From: Actinomycetota bacterium
GTDB lineage: Bacteria > Actinomycetota > Actinomycetes > Nanopelagicales > Nanopelagicaceae
DNA length: 6,638 bases
NCBI GenBank assembly: GCA_005793655.1
Contig: SXRC01000020.1
Coordinates: 1-6,638, forward strand
Direction of reading: 5' to 3'
In this document: piece after piece, positions 1 to 5,916 of the stretch
Numbering within the stretch: position 1 is the stretch's first letter
Layout: every line of letters starts with the position of its first letter
Translations under genes and position numbers: made by a program
The notes under the pieces: generated by a model
What the model saw: only the letters and a program-made list of their open reading frames with translations
Told to the model about the DNA's origin: nothing
Database searches by the model: none

Positions 1-1
1 T

Positions 2-889
2 AAGGATCTGGCTAGAAATGCACCACTGACTAGGCCAAGACCAGGACATGCTGATTTAGTTGGGATGCAAAAATTTAATTTTTCGGATGCGAGACCAATT
101 TTAGAACGAGCAAGTGCTCGAGAAACTGCAGCTAGAGTTGCGTTGGGCGCTGTTGCGAGAGCTTTCCTCAAGCAAAGTGTGGGTGTTGAATTATTAAGTC
201 ATGTAGTTTCAATTGGAGAAATTTCAGTTCTAGATGGTTACACGCTTCCGATCATGAGTGATCGAGCAAGAATTGATGAAGATCCGGTGCGTTGTGCAGA
301 CGCAAAGACCAGTGCGGCAATTGTGAAGGAAATCGAGGCAGCGCATAAAGATGGCGATACTTTGGGTGGTGTTGTGGAGGTATTGGCTTACAACTTGCCA
401 CCAGGACTTGGTTCTTATACCCAATGGGACAAGAGATTAGACGCACGATTGGCTGGCGCACTGATGGGTATTCAGGCGATCAAAGGTGTTGAGCTAGGTG
501 ATGGATTTCAAACCGCAAAGCGCAGAGGTTCAGTAGCTCATGACGAGATTGAAAAGAATGCAAAGGGTGAAATCAGTCGACGTACTGATCGTGCAGGTGG
601 TACTGAGGGTGGAATAAGCACCGGACAAATATTGCGGGTTAAGGTTGCAATGAAACCAATATCAACAGTTCCAAAAGCTTTGGATACCATCGATGTATCA
701 ACGGGTGAGGCTGCAAAAGCAATAAACCAGAGATCAGATGTTTGTGCGGTACCAGCCTCAGGAATTGTTGCCGAAGCTATGACAGCCTTGGTGCTTGCTG
801 ATGCTGTGTTGGAGAAGTTTGGTGGCGATAGTGTTCAGGAAACAAAACGTAACTTCGAAAACTATATGAAGAGCCTTGAAATCAAGTAA
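2..889 (+). CDS. aroC: Chorismate synthase, 5'-truncated by the window edge
   Basis: Chorismate synthase converts 5-enolpyruvylshikimate-3-phosphate to chorismate using reduced FMN, the last common step of aromatic amino acid synthesis in the cytoplasm. The reading frame is open from base 2, so the gene starts upstream; 295 codons are visible against about 400 in actinobacterial homologues, so roughly the first 100 residues are missing. The ATG at 65 is an internal methionine: the codons before it (RPRPGHADLVG) are typical family sequence. Counting from the first visible codon, the family signature around S38-A39-R40-E41-T42 is present. So are the LPPGLGS segment (about 132-138), the GDGFQTAKRRGS-like active-site region and the C-terminal signature beginning R244-S245-D246. 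The C-terminus KFGGDS..ET.RN matches mycobacterial AroC as I remember it. Its TAA shares one base with the aroK ATG, so translation is probably coupled. Identity is secure. Confidence 0.97.
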   Translation, partial: KDLARNAPLTRPRPGHADLVGMQKFNFSDARPILERASARETAARVALGAVARAFLKQSVGVELLSHVVSIGEISVLDGYTLPIMSDRARIDEDPVRCADAKTSAAIVKEIEAAHKDGDTLGGVVEVLAYNLPPGLGSYTQWDKRLDARLAGALMGIQAIKGVELGDGFQTAKRRGSVAHDEIEKNAKGEISRRTDRAGGTEGGISTGQILRVKVAMKPISTVPKALDTIDVSTGEAAKAINQRSDVCAVPASGIVAEAMTALVLADAVLEKFGGDSVQETKRNFENYMKSLEIK

Positions 890-1404
890 TGTTGAAGAAA
901 ATTGTCCTGATCGGACCGCCTGGTGCTGGTAAATCAAGTATCGGAAAAGCGTTGGCAAGACAGCTTAGTATGAATTTTATTGATAGCGATAATGAAATAG
1001 AAAAAATAGCAGAGAAAAAAATAGCAGAAATTTTTGTGGATGATGGAGAAGCAGTATTTCGTAAAATGGAGGTTGAGACGGTTAGCAGATTACTAAAGGA
1101 TTTTTCAGGCGTAATCGCACTCGGAGGAGGAGCTCCTATCAATCCAGAAATTCAAAATCAATTGCAGATCGCTGATTTTTCAATTGTGTTTATTGATGTA
1201 TCAATCTCACAAGCTGCTAACCGAATCGGCTTTAACAAAGATCGCCCGTTGTTGTTGATTAATCCCCGGCAGCAGTGGATGAGCCTAATGAGTGAACGCA
1301 GGCCAATCTATGAGAAGTTGGCAACACAAACTGTTTCATCAGATGGTCAAAAGCCTGCAGAGGTTGCAAAAATCATAAGCGAGAAACTGCAAGCAAAATT
1401 ATGA
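889..1404 (+). CDS. aroK: Shikimate kinase
   Basis: Shikimate kinase phosphorylates shikimate to shikimate-3-phosphate with ATP. The 171-residue protein has the usual family length. The Walker A P-loop is GPPGAGKSS (residues 9-17). A DSD motif (32-34) supplies the Mg/shikimate-binding aspartates, R58 in FRKME and the GGG triplet (79-81) bind shikimate, R119 in DRPLL lies in the lid, and R137/R138 in SERRPIY fit the adenine/phosphate-side arginine. The start ATG overlaps the aroC stop by one base (TAATG) with no strong Shine-Dalgarno, which suggests reinitiation; the stop overlaps aroB as ATGA. The P-loop contains a Pro-Pro-Gly triplet, whereas the mycobacterial enzyme, as I recall it, has LPG there. 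A lysine/glutamate-rich stretch (about 36-47) carries an A7 run at 1015-1021 but the frame is intact. Confidence 0.96.
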   Translation: MLKKIVLIGPPGAGKSSIGKALARQLSMNFIDSDNEIEKIAEKKIAEIFVDDGEAVFRKMEVETVSRLLKDFSGVIALGGGAPINPEIQNQLQIADFSIVFIDVSISQAANRIGFNKDRPLLLINPRQQWMSLMSERRPIYEKLATQTVSSDGQKPAEVAKIISEKLQAKL

Positions 1405-2426
1405 AGAGTATTACTGTAAAAGCTGAGAAAAATTATCAAGTAAAAGTAGGAGTTGACTTTGCTACAGAAATAGCAGAAATCTTAATGAATCACAATAAGG
1501 TACTGCTGATTGCTCCGTCCTCGCTACTTAAAAAATTCAATATTAAAGAGAGGAAAAATTTAAGTATTTTCGCTACCCCTGAGGGAGAAAATCAGAAAAC
1601 TCTCACCACTTTAGATCGAGTCTGGATGAAATGTGCTGCGATTGGGATTAAACGCGGTGATGCGGTAATTGGATTTGGTGGAGGGGCTACAACTGACCTT
1701 GCTGGTTTTGCTGCCGCTACATGGCTTCGTGGCATTTCTTGGTATGCGTTTCCAACATCACTTGCTGGGATGGTTGATGCGGCAGTAGGTGGAAAAACTG
1801 GGATCAATGCCAAATCGGGCAAGAATTTGATTGGATCTTTTTATTCACCCTCAGAAGTTCTTATAGATACAAATTTCTTAAGCAAATTATCAGCCCGAGA
1901 TCTGTCAGCAGGCATGGCAGAGGTAATTAAATGTGGATTTATATCAGATTATAAGATCTTAAATTTAGTGCAAGATGAGTTCCTCGATTATGAAGAGCTT
2001 ATCTACAGATCAATTCAAGTAAAGGCTTACGTAGTGTCAAAGGATTTTAAGGAAAGTAAGCTGCGAGAAATCCTGAATTATGGGCACACCCTGGGCCACG
2101 CAATTGAGAAGGATAGTTCTTATGAATTACGTCATGGTGAGGCGATAAGTATTGGTATGGTTTTTGCAGCTGAATTAAGCCGTGATTTAGCAAATCTGTC
2201 AGATGATGCGGTATTAATGCATCGAGAAATACTAGCGAACTTCAATTTGCCAATTACCTATCCTAAGAAAAGATGGCCTCGACTCTTGCAAGCACTTTCC
2301 AAGGATAAAAAAATTAAGCAGTCTAAGTTGCGCTTTATTGGTATTAGCAAGATTGGCAAACCGGTCTGGTTTGAAGATGTTTTGCCAACACATCTATCTA
2401 AGGTTTATGAGAGAATTAGTTCATGA
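1401..2426 (+). CDS. aroB: 3-dehydroquinate synthase
   Basis: AroB cyclises DAHP to 3-dehydroquinate, the second shikimate step, using NAD+ and a divalent metal (usually zinc). The protein has 341 residues, slightly short of the usual 350-360. Visible motifs in order: the NAD-binding glycine run GFGGGATTD (91-99); the substrate-loop region FPTSLAGMVDAAVGGKTGIN (117-136); the KNLIGSFY segment (141-148); and three predicted metal ligands. These are E174 (in GMAEVIK), H229 (in LNYGHTLGH) and H245 (in RHGEA), with H233 as the further conserved histidine; spacing between the two metal histidines (16) fits the family. The ATG overlaps the aroK stop by four bases and the gene's TGA overlaps the aroQ ATG by four bases, so it sits in a tightly coupled operon. 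No key residue is missing. Confidence 0.96.
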   Translation: MKSITVKAEKNYQVKVGVDFATEIAEILMNHNKVLLIAPSSLLKKFNIKERKNLSIFATPEGENQKTLTTLDRVWMKCAAIGIKRGDAVIGFGGGATTDLAGFAAATWLRGISWYAFPTSLAGMVDAAVGGKTGINAKSGKNLIGSFYSPSEVLIDTNFLSKLSARDLSAGMAEVIKCGFISDYKILNLVQDEFLDYEELIYRSIQVKAYVVSKDFKESKLREILNYGHTLGHAIEKDSSYELRHGEAISIGMVFAAELSRDLANLSDDAVLMHREILANFNLPITYPKKRWPRLLQALSKDKKIKQSKLRFIGISKIGKPVWFEDVLPTHLSKVYERISS

Positions 2427-2854
2427 AAATTCTTGTTTTAAATGGTCCTAACCTTTCAAGATTGGATCTGCGAGAACAAAAACATTATGGCGATATGGAT
2501 TACCCACAACTGAAAAAAGCTATCGAGGAAAAAGCTAAATCGTTGGGCATGGATGTAGAGATCAAGCAGAGTGATAGTGAGAGTGAATTAATCTCTTGGA
2601 TTCATGAGGCTGCTGATAAGAAGCAGCCATTAATTTTCAATCCTGCCGCCTTCACACACTATTCATATGCGATAAGGGATGCAGTAACCATGCTTACTGC
2701 GCCAGTTATCGAGGTTCATCTTTCGAATCCTTTGTCTCGAGAGGAGTTTCGTCATACTTCAGTAATCAGTGGGGTAGTAAAAGGTTCTATCGCAGGATTT
2801 GGGGTTGAAAGTTATCATCTGGCGCTGATTGCAATGCAAAAGTTGGTTGGCTAA
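2423..2854 (+). CDS. aroQ: Type II 3-dehydroquinate dehydratase
   Basis: This enzyme dehydrates 3-dehydroquinate to 3-dehydroshikimate. It is the type II dodecameric form, unrelated to type I AroD. The 143-residue length is normal. The N-terminal VLNGPNL motif (5-11) is followed by R17 and Y22, the flexible-loop catalytic arginine and the catalytic tyrosine. N73 and H79 sit in FNPAAFTHYS, E97 and H99 in EVHLSN, and R106 in SREEFRH. The family position usually read as QSNHEG is QSDSES here, which resembles the mycobacterial QSDSEA as I remember it, so it is a lineage trait rather than damage. A weak GAGAG (2409-2413) lies 9 nt before the ATG. It is the last gene of the aro block; a 63 nt spacer separates it from efp. 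In many actinobacteria a pepQ-type peptidase gene lies between these two; none is present. Confidence 0.95.
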   Translation: MKILVLNGPNLSRLDLREQKHYGDMDYPQLKKAIEEKAKSLGMDVEIKQSDSESELISWIHEAADKKQPLIFNPAAFTHYSYAIRDAVTMLTAPVIEVHLSNPLSREEFRHTSVISGVVKGSIAGFGVESYHLALIAMQKLVG

Positions 2855-2917
2855 CAAGGTAGGATTTGGTAGTAAATTTTAAGTAATCTTTCGATTCAAT
2901 ATAGCGAATAGGAAAAA

Positions 2918-3478
2918 ATGGCAACAACAAATGATTTAAAAAACGGCATGACATTAAATCTTGATGGGCAATTATGGAATGTTATTGAGTTCCAACATGT
3001 AAAGCCGGGTAAAGGTGGTGCATTTGTGCGCACCAAGATGAGATCTGTTATGTCTGGAAAAGTTGTTGAGAAAACATTTAATGCTGGAATTAAAGTTGAA
3101 GTGGCGTCAGTTGAAAAACGAGATATGCAGTATCTATATCGTGACGGTGAAGATTTCATGTTTATGGACTCAACTAATTATGATCAAATTAGAATAAGTA
3201 AACAAACAGTCGGTGAGGCAATAGATTATTTGTTGGAGAATGCTGATGCGATTGTGGCAATGCATGAGGGTAATCCACTTTTTATAGAGCTACCAGCATC
3301 GGTTGAATTAGTAATTACTTATACCGAACCAGGGTTACAAGGTGATCGCTCCTCAGGTGGCACAAAGCCAGCAACTGTTGAAACAGGAATCACGATCCAA
3401 GTCCCATTATTCATAAAGCAAGATGAAAAAGTTTTAGTAGACACTCGAACTGGTGCCTATCTAGGACGCGCTAACTAA
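2918..3478 (+). CDS. efp: Translation elongation factor P
   Basis: EF-P binds the ribosome between the P and E sites and relieves stalling at consecutive prolines. The 186-residue length is standard. The N-terminal KOW-like domain carries the loop KPGKGGAFVRTK (29-40), with K32 at the tip that reaches toward the peptidyl-transferase centre. The central and C-terminal OB domains include TEPGLQGDRSSGGTKPAT and end in the typical GAYLGR motif. Actinobacterial EF-P normally has the loop PGKGP, thought to work without lysine modification; here the second proline is glycine (PGKGG). AGGA at 2910-2913 precedes the ATG by 4 nt and supports the start. The gene lies after a 63 nt spacer and 2 nt before nusB, so the two are probably co-transcribed. 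I see no convincing promoter in the spacer. Confidence 0.97.
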   Translation: MATTNDLKNGMTLNLDGQLWNVIEFQHVKPGKGGAFVRTKMRSVMSGKVVEKTFNAGIKVEVASVEKRDMQYLYRDGEDFMFMDSTNYDQIRISKQTVGEAIDYLLENADAIVAMHEGNPLFIELPASVELVITYTEPGLQGDRSSGGTKPATVETGITIQVPLFIKQDEKVLVDTRTGAYLGRAN

Positions 3479-3480
3479 TA

Positions 3481-3888
3481 ATGTCTGCCCGAAGTAAGGC
3501 TCGAAAGCGGGCATTGGATTTTCTTTATGAGGGGGATATCAAGAAAACTGGCGCGGCAGAACTATTCAAAATAAGAGGTGCTGCTGAACTATCCCAAGAG
3601 CCGTATGTTTTGGTCTTACTTGAGGGTGTAGCTGAGCACATAAATAAGATAGATGAATTAATAATTACCTATGCCCAAGGATGGGACATGGATCGAATGC
3701 CACCAATTGATCGGAACATTCTTCGAATCGCAATTTATGAAATTCTTTGGGAGAGTGGAGTGGATTTACAGGTTGCATGTGATGAAGCTGTTAAACTGGC
3801 AAAATCATTATCTACCGATGAATCCTCAAGCTATATAAATGGTGTCCTAGGAAGAATTATTAAGCTTAAGGATTCAATCGCTATTTAG
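3481..3888 (+). CDS. nusB: Transcription antitermination factor NusB
   Basis: NusB is a small all-helical RNA-binding protein that, with NusE (ribosomal protein S10), assembles on boxA RNA and supports antitermination and proper rRNA transcription. The 135-residue length is typical. The N-terminus SARSKARKRALDFLYEGD is the arginine-rich RNA-binding helix in its actinobacterial form. The segment MPPIDRNILRIAIYEI and the C-terminal DEAVKLAK...SSSYINGVLGRI (in which I omit the linking residues) are family hallmarks. The ATG lies 2 nt after the efp stop with no Shine-Dalgarno at normal spacing (an AGGA at 3463-3466 is 14 nt away), so translation probably depends on coupling to efp. Its TAG overlaps the stop codon of the opposing bldD-like gene by four bases (3885-3888), leaving no room for a terminator between the genes. 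Confidence 0.95.
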   Translation: MSARSKARKRALDFLYEGDIKKTGAAELFKIRGAAELSQEPYVLVLLEGVAEHINKIDELIITYAQGWDMDRMPPIDRNILRIAIYEILWESGVDLQVACDEAVKLAKSLSTDESSSYINGVLGRIIKLKDSIAI

Positions 3889-4334
3889 GCGTTCAGCAAA
3901 TCTGCCTCTGCTAAGTAATCAAGTGTTGCTGATTCATCAATACCAAGTAAAAGGGCTAGGAACTGTAGATCATTTGCCCTGATGGTTAGAAGTTGACCGT
4001 TCCAATCTTTACGGCGCTCACTTATAGATTTAGTGAACTTGCGAAGGTTTTGTGCAGTTGATCCTTCATCCTGGCTTAACTTATGAAGATTCAAACGCAA
4101 ACTTCTGGCAACTACCTGGGGTGAAGAGTCTGGGAACAATTCGGTTATGGGTACTTGATAGAACTCCATTAGTGATATTGCCTTTTTCAGGGAGATTGCT
4201 CGATCAGCTCTTTCATATGAACCGATCACAACCGCCTTCCACTTTCCATTGGAGTGACGCTCTACATCTTGCAAGCTCCACCCTTTTGATTTCCTGATTA
4301 TTCTTAAGCGATCTGCTGGGTTGTTTTTATTCAT
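3885..4334 (-). CDS. bldD: BldD-like XRE-family regulator, probable c-di-GMP effector
   Basis: A 149-residue cytoplasmic DNA-binding protein. The N-terminal XRE-type helix-turn-helix (about 9-67) includes LRIIRKSKGWSLQDVE and the strongly BldD-like WKAVVIGSYERADRA (32-46). After a linker, the C-terminal domain (about 80-147) contains R108-K109-D110, eight residues, then R119-A120-N121-D122. This fits the RXD-X8-RXXD c-di-GMP signature of Streptomyces BldD (RGD...RQDD, residues 114-128 as I recall), with all four contact residues kept and only the variable positions changed. In Streptomyces, c-di-GMP-bridged BldD represses developmental genes; the targets here are unknown. Position beside nusB and pyrR supports orthology. 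The ATG is preceded by no Shine-Dalgarno and no alternative upstream start is evident. A candidate GATAAT -10 lies about 40 nt upstream. The gene is divergent from pyrR and converges on nusB. Confidence 0.88.
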   Translation of the reverse strand: MNKNNPADRLRIIRKSKGWSLQDVERHSNGKWKAVVIGSYERADRAISLKKAISLMEFYQVPITELFPDSSPQVVARSLRLNLHKLSQDEGSTAQNLRKFTKSISERRKDWNGQLLTIRANDLQFLALLLGIDESATLDYLAEADLLNA

Positions 4335-4371
4335 CTGCGCAGGGTAGCCACACCAGGATTTTGATGATTTT

Positions 4372-4377
4372 ATTATC
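4372..4377 (-). promoter_or_regulatory. Candidate -10 element of the bldD-like gene
   Basis: On the minus strand the hexamer reads GATAAT, matching TATAAT at five of six positions. It would place the start of transcription near 4365, about 31 nt before the bldD ATG. The hexamer expected 17 bp upstream (minus strand, 4400-4395) reads CGTATA, which is a poor -35. That -35 position would overlap the pyrR -10 region. I found no GTNAC-type BldD box in 4335-4447 by eye. Confidence 0.35.
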
Positions 4378-4388
4378 CACAGACTCTC

Positions 4389-4397
4389 TGCTAATAT
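4389..4397 (+). promoter_or_regulatory. Candidate extended -10 promoter of the pyr operon
   Basis: TG (4389-4390), one base, then TAATAT (4392-4397) form an extended -10 of the TGnTAnnnT type. The -35 position 17 bp upstream (4369-4374, TTTATT) is weak, which is acceptable for an extended -10. Transcription would begin near 4403-4405, immediately before the PyrR-binding hairpin, giving a leader of about 44 nt. This match between promoter and hairpin position is the main support. Confidence 0.5.
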
Positions 4398-4405
4398 ACG
4401 GCGAT

Positions 4406-4441
4406 TCCTTTAACGATCCGTCCAGAGAGGCGGCGAAGGAG
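4406..4441 (+). promoter_or_regulatory. PyrR-binding leader hairpin that sequesters the pyrR Shine-Dalgarno
   Basis: Bases 4419-4432 read CGTCCAGAGAGGCG and match the PyrR-binding consensus ARUCCNGNGAGGYU at 12 of 14 positions. Pairs C4418-G4433, C4419-G4432, G4420-C4431, U4421-G4430 and C4422-G4429 close the expected CNGNGA hexaloop (4423-4428). Below it, an AU bulge on the 5' side (4416-4417) is followed by G4415-C4434 and C4414-G4435. A UAA bulge then leads to a lower stem, UCCUU 4406-4410 with AAGGA 4436-4440. The Shine-Dalgarno AAGGAG (4436-4441), six bases from the pyrR ATG, is thus buried in the stem. There is no U-run after it, so this looks like translational repression as reported for mycobacterial pyr leaders, not Bacillus-type attenuation. 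UMP-bound PyrR should stabilise the closed form; PRPP should oppose it. Confidence 0.85.
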
Positions 4442-4447
4442 AAGTAA

Positions 4448-4969
4448 ATGGGTGTATTGCTATCTGGCGCAGACATTGATCGCGCTATCAAACGTATTTC
4501 ACATGAAATTCTTGAACATAATCAAGGGATACCTAATTTAGTTTTAATGGGAATTCCCACTAGAGGGGCATACCTTGCTGATCGTATTGCTGCTTTCATC
4601 GGTGCGATCGAGGGTGCAGTTGCAGTGGGTGTTTTAGATATCACTCTGCATAGAGATGATCTGCGACTGAGGCCACCAAAACCCTTACTTCCTACAAAAC
4701 TGCCACCTGGTGGGATCGAAGGCAAAGATCTTGTTCTAGTGGATGACGTTTTATTCTCAGGCAGAACAATTCGAGCAGCACTTGATGCGATCGGTGAATT
4801 GGGTAGACCAAAAAGTGTTCAACTGGCGGTTCTGGTTGATCGGGGTCATAGGCAACTGCCGATACGTGCGGATTATGTTGGCAAGAATATACCGACCTCA
4901 ATTAATGAGAGCGTGAAGGTGCACTTGTCAGAGTATGACAAGGAAGATCTTGTGGAGCTGATCAAATGA
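4448..4969 (+). CDS. pyrR: PyrR, pyr operon RNA-binding regulator / uracil phosphoribosyltransferase
   Basis: PyrR binds pyr leader RNA in response to UMP and usually also has uracil phosphoribosyltransferase activity (uracil + PRPP to UMP). The 173 residues belong to a type I phosphoribosyltransferase fold. The PRPP-binding loop is LVDDVLFSGRT (97-107), with the acidic pair D99-D100. GIPTRGA (35-41) and DITLHRDDL (64-72) are PyrR hallmarks, and VDRGHRQLPIRADYVGKN further marks the family. The N-terminus is shorter than in the mycobacterial protein. The start is fixed by AAGGAG at 4436-4441, six bases upstream. A Pro-Pro-Gly triplet at 86-88 could make its synthesis EF-P-sensitive. It is first in the pyr operon, overlapping pyrB by ATGA, and its own leader carries a PyrR-binding hairpin, implying autoregulation of the whole operon. 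Confidence 0.95.
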   Translation: MGVLLSGADIDRAIKRISHEILEHNQGIPNLVLMGIPTRGAYLADRIAAFIGAIEGAVAVGVLDITLHRDDLRLRPPKPLLPTKLPPGGIEGKDLVLVDDVLFSGRTIRAALDAIGELGRPKSVQLAVLVDRGHRQLPIRADYVGKNIPTSINESVKVHLSEYDKEDLVELIK

Positions 4970-5916
4970 TCTCCGGGCACCTACTTTCAGCTGCGGATCT
5001 ATCAAAGGAGCAGGCTTTAAATCTGCTGGCCACAGCAAAGGAATTGGCACAGATCACTGATGGTCCAAACAAGAAACTTCCCACTTTGCGTGGAAAAACG
5101 ATTGTAAATCTTTTTTTTGAAGATTCAACTAGGACACGAATAAGTTTTGAAACAGCAGCAAAACGCTTATCTGCAGATGTAATTAACTTTTCGGCTAAAG
5201 GTTCATCAGTTAGTAAGGGTGAAAGCTTGAAAGACACCGCCCAAACCCTGCAGGCAATGGGCGCGGATGCGGTCGTAATCAGGCATGGCAGCTCTGGCGC
5301 AGCCAAGAGATTAGCTGATACGCAGTGGATACAAGCGGCGGTGATAAATGCTGGTGATGGAACACATGAGCATCCAACTCAAGCTTTGCTAGATGCTTTC
5401 ACCATAAAGCAGCACCTTAGGCCAGATTCAAAAGATTTATCGGGAATTAAAGTATTAATTGTGGGAGACATCCTGCACTCAAGAGTTGCAAGAAGTAATA
5501 TTTTGCTGCTTACCAAACTTGGCGCAGAAATAACTTTAGTGGCTCCACCAACTTTATTACCGGTTGGAGTTTCAGATTGGTCAGTCAAGCTCTCCTATGA
5601 TTTTGATAAAGAAATCTCTAAGTGTGATGTGGTTATGATGCTTCGAATTCAGTTAGAGCGGATGGCAGATTCATTCTTCCCATCTGCCCAGGAGTATTCA
5701 CGCAGATATGGCTTAAATTCTGCCAGACTCTCCAAGTTGGCAAAAAATGCCATAGTGATGCATCCAGGACCAATGAATCGGGGATTAGAGATTTCAGCAG
5801 AAAGCGCCGACGATCTTAAATCAGTAATTATTGACCAAGTAAAAAATGGTGTAGCGGTAAGAATGGCTGTCCTGTACGAATTACTTGGTGGCGCGCCATT
5901 AGGAGATAGCAAATGA
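4966..5916 (+). CDS. pyrB: Aspartate carbamoyltransferase catalytic subunit
   Basis: PyrB joins carbamoyl phosphate and aspartate into N-carbamoyl-aspartate, the committed step of pyrimidine synthesis. The 316-residue length fits a catalytic chain. The carbamoyl-phosphate motif FEDSTRTR is at 51-58. The mobile loop SSVSKGESLKDT (80-91) contributes the serine and K84 reaching into the neighbouring subunit's active site. HPTQALLD (136-143), GDILHSRVARS (167-177), the aspartate-binding arginine R227 in MMLRIQLER and HPGPMNRG (266-273) are all present. A GGAG (4954-4957) lies eight bases before the ATG, which overlaps the pyrR stop by four bases. The stop in turn overlaps pyrC by ATGA. No pyrI regulatory-chain gene follows, as is usual in actinobacteria. 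The FEDSTRTR motif is preceded by a T8 tract (5111-5118) but the frame is intact. Confidence 0.97.
   Translation: MISGHLLSAADLSKEQALNLLATAKELAQITDGPNKKLPTLRGKTIVNLFFEDSTRTRISFETAAKRLSADVINFSAKGSSVSKGESLKDTAQTLQAMGADAVVIRHGSSGAAKRLADTQWIQAAVINAGDGTHEHPTQALLDAFTIKQHLRPDSKDLSGIKVLIVGDILHSRVARSNILLLTKLGAEITLVAPPTLLPVGVSDWSVKLSYDFDKEISKCDVVMMLRIQLERMADSFFPSAQEYSRRYGLNSARLSKLAKNAIVMHPGPMNRGLEISAESADDLKSVIIDQVKNGVAVRMAVLYELLGGAPLGDSK

Noticed and set aside
65..67. ATG as the start of the aroC gene
   Set aside because: The frame is open back to base 2 and encodes conserved chorismate synthase sequence before this methionine, so the true start is outside the window.
1001..1028. Direct repeat AAAAAATAGCAGA (15-base period) in aroK
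   Set aside because: The encoded segment has the same length as in homologues, so this is not an insertion; it is a lysine/glutamate/alanine-rich helix in AT-rich codons.
2866..2905. A promoter for efp in the aroQ-efp spacer (TTGGTA, CAATAT/TATAGC)
   Set aside because: No pair of hexamers has acceptable match and spacing together; efp is more simply explained by read-through, though a weak promoter cannot be excluded.
3893..3932. Seven-base inverted repeat TCAGCAA/TTGCTGA near the nusB-bldD junction as a terminator
   Set aside because: The loop is 26 bases, no T-run follows on either strand, and it lies in the bldD coding region; likely chance.
4052..4297. An 81-codon + strand open frame opposite bldD
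   Set aside because: It is antisense to a well-supported gene, has no recognisable protein motif and no good ribosome binding site.
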